From Deltaproteobacteria bacterium (lineage in GTDB: Bacteria; Myxococcota_A; UBA9042): a DNA stretch of 64,000 nt. Position 1 is the stretch's first letter, and every line of letters starts with the position of its first letter. The DNA lies in assembly GCA_020632665.1 (NCBI GenBank), contig JACKFC010000020.1:17265-81264 (forward strand), written 5' to 3'. A program made the position numbers and the translations under genes. Below, piece after piece: positions 53,954 through 63,200 of this stretch. A model generated the notes under the pieces. The model searched no databases, was not told the DNA's origin, and was given only the letters and a program-made list of their open reading frames with translations.

Positions 53954-55357
53954 ATGAGCACCCACTTCGACGTCGTCGTCATCGGCGGCGGCCCCGGCGG
54001 CTATATCGCCGCCATCCGCGCCGCGCAGCTCGGCTTCTCGGTCGCCTGCGTGGAGCTGGAGAAGCTGCTCGGCGGCACCTGCCTGCGCGTCGGCTGCATC
54101 CCCAGCAAGGCGATGCTCGAGAGCTCGGAGCATTTCGAGTTCGCCAGCGGCCACGCCAAGGACCACGGCGTCGTCATCGGCGAGGTCGGCCTGGACCTCG
54201 GCGCGATGATGAAGCGCAAGGACCGCGTCGTGAAGACGATGGCCGGCGGCATCGACGGGCTGTTCAAGAAGAACGGCGTCACCCGGCTGCTCGGCAAGGG
54301 TCGGCTCGACGGCCGCGACGACCAGGGTCAGGTGCGGGTGGTGGTCGACGGCGCCGACGGCGAGAGCGTCGTCACCGCGCGCAACGTGATCTTGGCTACC
54401 GGTTCGGAGGTCGCCTCGCTCCCCGGCTTGCAGCTCGACGGCGACCGCATCGGCGGCTCGACCGAGGCGCTGTCGTGGCCGGAGGTGCCCAAGCGGCTCT
54501 GTGTCATCGGCGCCGGCGTGATCGGGCTCGAGCTCGGCTCGGTCTGGCGCCGGCTCGGCTCCGAGGTCACGGTGCTCGAATACGCCGACGCACCGCTGCC
54601 CGGGATGGACGGAGAGATCCGCAAGACCGCCGCGAAGATCTTCAAGAAGCAGGGCATGAAGCTGCAATTCGGGGTCAAGGTGCAGGGCGCCAGCCTCGAT
54701 GGCGACGAGGTCGTGGTCACCGCCGAGGGCAAGGACCCGATGCGTTTCGACCGCGTGCTGGTCGCGATCGGCCGCCGCCCCTACAGCGCCGGTCTGGGCC
54801 TTCAGACGCTGGGGATCGAGACCGACGCCCGCGGCCGCGTGCCGACCGACGCCCACCTCGCCACCTCGGCGCAGGGCGTCTACGCCATCGGCGACCTCAT
54901 CGCCGGCCCGATGCTCGCGCACAAGGCCGAGGAAGAGGGCGTGGCGGTGGCTGAGTACCTCTCGACCGGCTACGGCCACGTCGACTACGACCTGATCCCC
55001 GGCGTGGTCTACACCGATCCGGAGATCGCCTCGGTCGGCAAGACGCAGGAAGAGCTCGAGGCGGCGGGCGTCGCCTTCCGCGCCGGCAGCTTCCCCTTCG
55101 TCGCCAACGGCCGCGCCCGCGGCATGGGCAGCACCGACGGCTTCGTCAAGGTGCTCGCCGACGCCGAGACCGACCGCGTCCTCGGCGTGCACATGATCGG
55201 ACCGCGGGTCGGTGAGTTGGTCGCCGAGGCCGCGATGGCGATGGCGTTCGCCGCGTCGGCCGAGGACATCTCGCGGATCTGCCACGCCCACCCGACCCTC
55301 TCCGAGGTGACCAAGGAGGCCGCGCTGGCCTCGCTGGGCCGGGCGTTGAACATCTGA
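53954..55357 (+). CDS. lpdA: Dihydrolipoyl dehydrogenase (E3)
   Basis: A 467-residue flavoprotein that reoxidises the E2 dihydrolipoyl group with NAD+. The FAD-binding GGGPGGYIAAIRAAQLG (~12-28), the redox disulphide C43/C48 in GGTCLRVGCIPSKAM, a second dinucleotide-binding GAGVIGLELG, and the active-site H446 and E451 in HAHPTLSE are all present. Length is typical. It completes the OGDH operon and overlaps the next start by one base. Confidence 0.97.
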   Translation: MSTHFDVVVIGGGPGGYIAAIRAAQLGFSVACVELEKLLGGTCLRVGCIPSKAMLESSEHFEFASGHAKDHGVVIGEVGLDLGAMMKRKDRVVKTMAGGIDGLFKKNGVTRLLGKGRLDGRDDQGQVRVVVDGADGESVVTARNVILATGSEVASLPGLQLDGDRIGGSTEALSWPEVPKRLCVIGAGVIGLELGSVWRRLGSEVTVLEYADAPLPGMDGEIRKTAAKIFKKQGMKLQFGVKVQGASLDGDEVVVTAEGKDPMRFDRVLVAIGRRPYSAGLGLQTLGIETDARGRVPTDAHLATSAQGVYAIGDLIAGPMLAHKAEEEGVAVAEYLSTGYGHVDYDLIPGVVYTDPEIASVGKTQEELEAAGVAFRAGSFPFVANGRARGMGSTDGFVKVLADAETDRVLGVHMIGPRVGELVAEAAMAMAFAASAEDISRICHAHPTLSEVTKEAALASLGRALNI

Positions 55358-56490
55358 TGCGACCGGGCGGCGCGGATCCCCGCGACAGCGTCGCCCTCTT
55401 CCAACGCTTCCCCGCGCTAGACGGGCGCGTGCCGTGGTTCGTCCTCGGCGACTACCCCTCGCCCGTGCGCCTGCTGCCGCTGCACGGCGCGGCGGTCCCG
55501 GTCTACCAGAAGCGCGAAGACCTGAGCTCGCCGCTCTACGGCGGCAACAAGGTCCGCACCATCGAGGGTCATATCGGCCGTGCCGTCGCGCTCGGACGTG
55601 AGCAGATCTGGGCCACCGGCGCCTGGGGCAGCAACCACGCCCTCGCCACCGCCGTCCACGCGCCGCGCGCCGGTCTGCGCGTCGGCGCCGCGCTGGTCGA
55701 GCAGCCGCCCTCGCTGCCGGCCCACGCCAACCTGCGCGCCCTGGCCGCCACCGGCGCCACCGTCACCGACGCCATCGGCTGGCTCGGCCGCCCGCTCGCC
55801 GCGCTGCAGCTGCTCCGTGACCCGAAGCAGGTCGTGATGACGCCGGGTGGCGCAGTGCCGATCGGCTCGCTCGGCCACGTCAGCGCGGCGCTCGAGCTGA
55901 TGACCCAGGTCGAGGCGGGCCTGCTTCCGGCGCCGGCGCATGTCGTCGTCACCGTCGGCAGCACCGCGACCACGGCCGGCCTGCTGGTCGGCTTCGCCCT
56001 CGCCGCCGGGCTCGGCATCGGCAGCGCGCGCGCACCGCGGCTGCACGCGGTCCGCGTCGCGCCCTGGCCGGTGACCTCGCATGCGGCCATCACCTGGCTC
56101 GCACGCCGCACCCTCGCCCAGCTCGAGCGCCTGCTCGGCCGCACCCTGCCCGTCGAGCGACGCGCCCTCGCCGCCGCGTTGGAGGTCGACGGGGCGCAGA
56201 ACGGCCGCGGCTACGGCTATCCGACCGAGAGCGGCGACCACGCCAAGCGCGCCTTCGCCGCCGCGGGCTCCACTCCGCTCGACACGGTCTATACCGCGCG
56301 CTCCGGCGCCGGATTGCTCGCGCTGCTGCCGCGCGCCGAGGGGCCCGTGGTGCATTGGATGACCAAATCGTCGGCGCCGCTGGCGGAGCCGAGCGAGGCG
56401 CAGCTCGCGGCGTTGCCGCCGAAGCTGCGGGCGTGGTTGCGGCGCGCGCCGATGGATTCCGACAGTTCACGACGAGAAAGAGGGCCTTGA
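55357..56490 (+). CDS. PLP-dependent enzyme of the D-cysteine desulfhydrase/ACC deaminase family
   Basis: A 377-residue fold-type II PLP enzyme. YQKREDLSSPLYGGNKVRTI holds the PLP lysine in GGNKVR; GAWGSNHALATAVHA binds the cofactor phosphate or substrate carboxylate; GSTATTAGLLVGFALA follows. These match D-cysteine desulfhydrase/1-aminocyclopropane-1-carboxylate deaminase relatives, but the precise substrate cannot be read. The last ~20 residues are Arg/Ser-rich. Its ATG overlaps the E3 stop by one base, so it is read with the OGDH operon, which is an unusual partner. Confidence 0.85.
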   Translation: MRPGGADPRDSVALFQRFPALDGRVPWFVLGDYPSPVRLLPLHGAAVPVYQKREDLSSPLYGGNKVRTIEGHIGRAVALGREQIWATGAWGSNHALATAVHAPRAGLRVGAALVEQPPSLPAHANLRALAATGATVTDAIGWLGRPLAALQLLRDPKQVVMTPGGAVPIGSLGHVSAALELMTQVEAGLLPAPAHVVVTVGSTATTAGLLVGFALAAGLGIGSARAPRLHAVRVAPWPVTSHAAITWLARRTLAQLERLLGRTLPVERRALAAALEVDGAQNGRGYGYPTESGDHAKRAFAAAGSTPLDTVYTARSGAGLLALLPRAEGPVVHWMTKSSAPLAEPSEAQLAALPPKLRAWLRRAPMDSDSSRRERGP

Positions 56491-56678
56491 CTTGGATGGC
56501 GCGTCAGTTGGAAGAAGGTGCGGCGCTGGCGCCATTGCTCGACGGCGTGCTCGATGCGTTGGAGCACGGGAGCGGCGCGGCGGTCGAAGCGGAGCATATG
56601 GCGGCTTGGCAGACTCGCGCTCGAGGCCGACGACGCATTGCCCGGCACAGCCCCGCGGCACGGGAGCGTAGAGCGAAG

Positions 56679-57227
56679 ATGCAGTGGATCATCGCGATCG
56701 TGGTCGCCTTCGTCGCGTGGCGGCTCTACGTCCGGGTGCGCAAGCAATTCGTGGCGCAGCCGCTGCGGCCGCGCAAGCACATCCGGCGCATCGTGCTCTT
56801 GTTGGTCAGCGGGACGGTGCTGGCGCGGATGTTCGTGCATGAAGCGGCGGACGGCTGGGCCCTCGGCGGGGCGGCGGTCCTCGGGCTGCTGCTCGGCGCG
56901 ATCGGGGCCAAGCTGGCGACGGTCACGCCGGCGGCAGAGGGCAGCGAGGCGACGTACACACCGAACGTGTGGATCGGCGCGACGTTGACGGCGCTGCTGC
57001 TCGGCCGCGTGGCCTATCGCCTGGGCAAGCTGGCGTTCGGTGATGGGATCGCGGCGGCGCAGGCCGATGCGCTGCCGCGTGGCGTCGACCTGATGCAGCG
57101 ATCGCCTTGGACGTTGGCGCTGATCGGGTTGCTCATCGGCTACAACGTCGCGCTGCAGGCGGGGCTGGTGGTGCGGGGGCGGCGGCTCGGCACGGCGACC
57201 GACGACAAGCCCTCTGCGCACGGCTAG
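56679..57227 (+). CDS. Small polytopic membrane protein (CcdC/DUF1453-like, tentative)
   Basis: A 182-residue protein with about five hydrophobic helices: MQWIIAIVVAFVAWRLYVRV, IVLLLVSGTVLARMF, ALGGAAVLGLLLGAIGA, WIGATLTALLLGRVAYRL and LALIGLLIGYNVALQAGLVV, with a basic QPLRPRKHIRR loop after the first. The pattern suggests the CcdC/DUF1453 type, but this is by memory of layout only. The ATG was chosen because the hydrophobic region begins there; an upstream extension (from 56355) runs through the end of the PLP gene and is unlikely. It is 188 bp after the PLP gene. Confidence 0.65.
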   Translation: MQWIIAIVVAFVAWRLYVRVRKQFVAQPLRPRKHIRRIVLLLVSGTVLARMFVHEAADGWALGGAAVLGLLLGAIGAKLATVTPAAEGSEATYTPNVWIGATLTALLLGRVAYRLGKLAFGDGIAAAQADALPRGVDLMQRSPWTLALIGLLIGYNVALQAGLVVRGRRLGTATDDKPSAHG

Positions 57228-57289
57228 TTCGCATTCGACCTCGGCCTCCGCCGCTGCTATCGTTTCGACACGATCGATCGGGGGCAACG

Positions 57290-60200
57290 ATGCAAAGCGC
57301 GAAGTCGGGTCAGCGGGGCCACGGGCGGCAAACCTTCTGGGCACCCGCCCTTTGCGCGCTGGCCCTGGCAGCGTGCGGCTCGCCGACGGAGCAGAACGGG
57401 GTCGTCGGCGACGGCGTCGCGGTCGACGTGCTCGTCGACGCCCTGCCGGACACCGCGCAGCTCGACGTCGGCGGCTGCAGCTCGGACCAAGATTGCGACC
57501 ACAGCGGCGACACGCTCTGCCTCGCGACGCGCTGCGACGCCGCGTCGAGGGCTTGCATCACCCGGCCGCAGAACAACACCGCCGCCTGCGAAGACGGCGA
57601 CCCGTGCACGATCGGCGACGCCTGCAAGGACGGCGCCTGCGTCGCAGGTCCGGGCAACGCCTGCGCCTGCAAGGCCGACGCAGACTGCGAAGACGACGGC
57701 GATCCGTGCACTGGTGAGGCCACCTGCGACAAATCGACCTGGCCCTGGTCCTGCGCGACCACGCCCGCGCCCACATGCGACGCCGACTTGGGCCCGTGCC
57801 AGATCGGCGCCTGCGACAGCAAGACCGGTGGCTGCGTCGCCGAGAGCGCCCCCGACGGCACCTCCTGCGACGACGGCGACGCCTGCACCGTCGGCGACGC
57901 CTGCGCGGCCGGCCAATGCGCGGCGGGGAGCACCAACGTCTGCACCTGCAGCACCGACGCCGACTGCAAAGATGACGGCGACCTCTGCAACGGTGCGCCC
58001 TATTGCGACAAATCCGACCCCGGCAAGCCAGTGTGCAAGCCGAACCCGGGCACCGTCGTCAGCTGCCCCGCCGACGCCGGCAAGCCCTGCCAAGCCTTCC
58101 AATGCCAACCAACAACCGGCCTGTGTGTGCTGGTGGCGACCGACCAGGGCAAGGCCTGCGACGACGGCGACGCCTGCAGCAAGGGCGAGGTCTGCCAGGG
58201 CGGCCTCTGCGGTGGCGGCGCCGACATCTGCACCTGCAGCAAGGACGCCGACTGCGCCGGCAAAGACGACGGTGACCTCTGCAACGGCACACCCTTCTGC
58301 AACCTGCAGACCGGCTCTTGCGAGACCAACCCGAAGACCAAGGTCGTCTGCCCGACCGTCGGCGACACCGCGTGCAGCAAGAACGCCTGCATCCCGGCGA
58401 CCGGTGCGTGCAGCCCGCTGCCGACCGAGAAGGCCGAGCTGGTCTGCGACCTCGGTGACGCGGACACGTGCCGCTGGGCCGCCAAGCCGGTCGGCGCACC
58501 CAAGGGCGCGACACCCGCCTGCGACGACGGCGACCCCTGCACCGCGAGCGACGGCTGCCAAGGCGGGGCCTGCACCGGCGGCACCTTCGTCTGCTCCTGC
58601 AACTCCGACGCCGATTGCGCCGGCCAGGACGACGGCAACCTCTGCAACGGCGTGCCCTATTGCGACAAGAACGACCCGCAGGGCCCAACCTGCAAGCCCA
58701 ACCCGGCGAGCGTAGTGACCTGCCCGTCGGTCGACGACACGGACTGCTTGGTCGCGCAATGCCAGCCCAAATCCGGGCTCTGCGCGCCGGCGCCGCAGCC
58801 GGTCGGCACGCCGTGCGAAGACGGCAACGCCTGCACCAAATCCGACTTCTGCAGCGGCGGGCAATGCCTCGCCGGCGTGCAGACCTGCGCCTGCCAGAGC
58901 AACGCCGACTGCCTCGGCGAAGACGACGGCGACCTATGCAACGGCGTGCCCTATTGCGACAAATCCGACCCGGCCAAACCGGTCTGCAAGGAGAACCCGG
59001 CGTCGGCAGTCTTCTGTCCGCCGGCGGCACAGGCCTGCGTCACCAGCGCGTGTGATCCGAAGACCGGCAGCTGCCAGCTCGGGCCGGCCAAGGCCGGGAC
59101 CGCATGCGACGATGGCGACGCCTGCACCAGCGGCGACGTCTGCCAGGGCGGGTTGTGCAGCGGCAAGGACAAGGGCTGCGACGACGGCAACCTCTGCACC
59201 ATCGACAGCTGCGACGCCAAGGGCAATTGCGTCCACGTCGCCGGCAACTGCGACGACGGCAACGCCTGCACCGTCGACACCTGCGACGGCAAGACCGGCG
59301 ACTGCGCCTTCGCGACCGCGGCGCTCCAGGGCAAGCCGTGCTTCGGCGACGACGACGGCTGCACGGTGGCGCAGAGCTGCGACGCCGGGGCCTGCAAGGG
59401 CGGCAAGACCGTCGCCTGCGTGCTGCCGACCGGGGCCTGCGAGGCGGCGCAATGCGTCTCGACCGGCGCGCAGAGCTTCCAATGCGTCGTGCTCGGCGCT
59501 CCCGACGGCGCGCCCTGCGACGACGGCGACCCGTGCAGCCTCGGCGATAGCTGCGCCGGCGGGAGCTGTAGCGCCGGGTCCGGCACGCCGCTCTATGCGC
59601 AGGTGCTCCCCGACCTGGCGACGCCGACCGCGCTGCACGACGCCGCGCCGCTCAGCGGCGGAGCCTACGCCGTCGCCGGGCAATTCGGCACCGCGAGCGC
59701 GGGCTACGGCTGGGTGATCAGCCGACGCAACCGGTCCGGCGAGGTCGCGTGGACCCGCACCGTCGCCGACGCCCCGCTCGACGCGGAGAGTCGGCCCGCC
59801 GGCGTCTGGGGCGGCAAGGGCGACGCGGTGATCGTGGCGGGCGCGTGGGGCAAGGGCGTCTCGCGCAAGGCGCGGGTGCTGCGGCTCTCGGCCGACGGCA
59901 AGCTGATCACCGCCGACCACGTCGTCGGCAAGGCGGGCAGCGAGGAGCGGGTGCATGCCGCCCGCGACGACGACGAGGGCGGCGCGTGGCTCGCGGGCGC
60001 GCGGTCGACCAGCGGCGCCTCAACGGGGCGGCTGCTGCACGTCAACGCCGACGGGCTGCTGGTCGGCGACTTCGCGGTCGGCGCGGGCCCAGTCGACGTC
60101 GCCGCGGCCTACGATCGCGCCATCGACGGCGCCCACCTGCTCGGCACCGTGCGACACACGCCGAGCAGCACCTCGAACGAATGCCGGCTGGTGGTGCTGG

Positions 60201-63200
60201 AGGCTGCTGGCTCGACCCGGCTGATCACGCCTGCGCTGCCGCTGCACAACCTGCGCGCGGTGGCCGCGGCCGGCAGCGACACCTTTGCCGTCGGCGATAC
60301 CTTCGGCACCGCGGGCAAGCAGGCGGTGCTGCGGCTCGACGCGAAAGGCAAGGCGCGCTGGTCGCGGCAGCTGCAGGTGGGCAGCCTCATGGCTGCGGTC
60401 GCGGTGCCGGGCGTCGGCCTCGCGGTCGCCGGCTACGACGGCAGCTGGGATTCGCCGACCGCGAAGGTCGTGGCGCTCGGCGGTTTGGGCTCGCTGGCGT
60501 GGCAACGCGCGATCGGAAGCCCGAGCGGCGGCGCGCTGCTGGCGCTGCGCACGGACGCGGCAGGCTCGTTGCTCGCGGTCGGCATGCGGCGCAGCGGCAC
60601 CGGAGCGCAGGCCACCACGCAGGCGCTGGCCGTTCGGCTCTCGGCGTTTGGCCATATCGACTGCGGCGCCGCCGGCGTCTGCCTCGACAAGTCCGCTGGC
60701 GCCTGCAGCGACGGCAACCCCTGCACCGACGGGCTCTGCGGCGCCAAGGCCGGCTGCGTCCAGCTCAGCCACACGATGGCCTGCGACGACGGCGACGCCT
60801 GCAGCAAGGGCGAGAGCTGCGCCGACGGCAGCTGCGGCGGCGCCATCCCCGTCACCTGCCCCGACGCCGCCATCTGCACCACCGTCGCCTGCGAGAAGGG
60901 CAAAGGCTGCGTGACCAAGCTCGATCCGGCCGGCACCAGCTGCGACGACGCCGAGCCCTGCACCGAGGCTGACGCCTGCGACGGCAAGGGTGGCTGCAAG
61001 GGCAAGGCCGCGAGCTGCGACGACGGCCTGCTCTGCACGGACGACGCCTGCCTGCCCGGCAAGGGCTGCAGCTACGTCGCCAAGGACGCGGCTTGCGACG
61101 ACGGCGAGCCGTGCACGGTCGACACCTGTACGCCTGGGGCTTCGACCGCCGACGCGAAGGGCTGCACGCTCGCGCCGATCGAGGTGGTGAAAGGCAGCGC
61201 GGTGGCCTGTGACGACGGCGTGGCGTGCACCGTCGGCGCGACGTGCAAGGGCGGCAGCTGTGCGGCAGGCCAGCCCGGCAAGCTGTGGGAGCTCGACGCG
61301 GGCGAGACCACCGGCGTCGGCACGCTCAAGGGCTTCGATATCCACGCCGAGGCCGTGGTGGCATGGGGTGACGGTGGCGCGGCGGTGGCGGCGACGCTGC
61401 AGACGGTGCACGGCGCCTATTCGCGCTTCGGCTTCGCTGGCCCGACCTTCTCCAACGGCAAGCCGGCAGCGACGGCGGCGCGTGCGCGGGTGGTCCGGGT
61501 GGGGCCGACGGGGCAGGAGCTCTGGGACCGGACCATCGGTGACGCGCAGAAGCAGGGCGGCGACGAGGCCGTGCGGGCGTTGGTCCGCGACAAGGCAGGC
61601 GTGGTGGCCTTTGGCTACGGCAGCACCGCGAGCAAGGGCGGCGACGACGGCTTCGCCGAGGCGCTCGACGCGGCGGACGGCGGCCGGCGCTGGATCTTCC
61701 GCTACGGAAGCGCCGCCGACGAGCGGCTCTTCGCCGCGACCGCGACACCCGAGGGCTTCCTCGCGGTCGGAACAGGCGACAGCGCCGCCACCAAAGGCTG
61801 GGACGCGTGGTTGCTGCGCGTCAGCCCGCTCGGCTTCCAGACCGAAAGCGTGATGGTCAACGGCGGCGCCAACGAGCGGGCCAACGCTGTGCTGCGCTAT
61901 GTCGACAAGGACGGTAGCGAGCGGATCGCGTTGGCCGGCACCCGCAGCGGCGACGACGACGACGCATGGCTGGCGGTGGTCGACGGCAAGGGCGCGCTGC
62001 TCTGGCAGCGGGTGAGTGCGGTGGTGGGACTGCACGACTTCGCGACGGCGCTGCACCGTGACGCGGCGGGATCGTTCTACGTCGTGGGAGCGGCGTTCTC
62101 GACGGTCGAAGCGGAGCCGTCGCTGGCGCCGCTGCTCTGGAGCCTCGACGCAGCCGGCGCGGCGCGGTGGCGGATCGTCGAGGAGACCGACGCCTGGTCG
62201 AGCACCCGACACGTCGTGCCGATCGGCGCGTCAGGGCTCACCGCCGACGGTTCCGAGCTGCTGCTGCACGGCACGCGGAGCAGCAAGGGCGGGCGGCACC
62301 TGCGTCGTCGACGCGCGCAGGACGGCATCGCCACCTTCGCCGCGGCGCAGCCGAGCAACGGGTTTGCACTCGGCAGCATGCAACCCGAGGCCGGCGTCGT
62401 GACCCCGGACGACGGCCTGCTCTCCGCCGGCCACCGCACGGGCGTCTTCAGCCACCAACTGCACCTCGCGCGCAGCGATGCCTGGGGGGCCGTCGCCTGT
62501 TCGGCCTCGGGGAGCTGCGCCGACAAGAAGGCCGCGCAATGCGATGACGGCAGCGCCTGTTCGCTGCGCGACTGCGCTGCTGGCACGTGCGCCTTCTCGC
62601 CGCACGTCGGCCGGCCTTGCCAGGGCGAGGCCTTCTGCGCCGGCGCGATGGCCTGCGACGCCGGTGGCAAATGCAGCAAGACAGCGGATCGGCTGTGGCA
62701 GAAGGTCGAGAACCTCGACGAGGGGTCCACCGTGTCCAAGCGGACCGAGTACCGCGCCTCGGTCGCTGCCACCAGCGATGGCGGCTTCGTGCAGGTCGGC
62801 GGCGTCCAGTACGTCAAGGATCCCAAGTGCTACTCGGTGTATTGCCTGGGCGTCTACGACGCCGTCATCCGGCGCTACGACGCCGCGGGGACGCTGCGCT
62901 GGCAAGATCGCCTCGAGCACACCGGCTACGCGGGAGAGTACCTGCAGTGGATCTACCGCGACGTCGCGGTCGGCGGCGACGGCACCGTCGTCGCGACCGG
63001 CTACCGCAACGACCACCCGCTCTATGGCCAGGCCTACCAGTCCGACAAGCGCTACGGGATCTTCGCCGTCTACAGCCCGTGGGGCGATCGGCGCGCGGCG
63101 TATCTCGACCGCATCCGGCCCGGTGGCTTCCAGGGCGGGCTGGACACCCGCGCCCTCTACGGTGTGGCCGCCGCCGGCGACGGCCTCTTCGTCGCGGCCG

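Noticed and set aside
56491..56678. Open frame between the PLP gene and the membrane protein
   Set aside because: It has no ribosome site or recognisable motif and reads only as an N-terminal extension of the membrane protein; the shorter start fits better.
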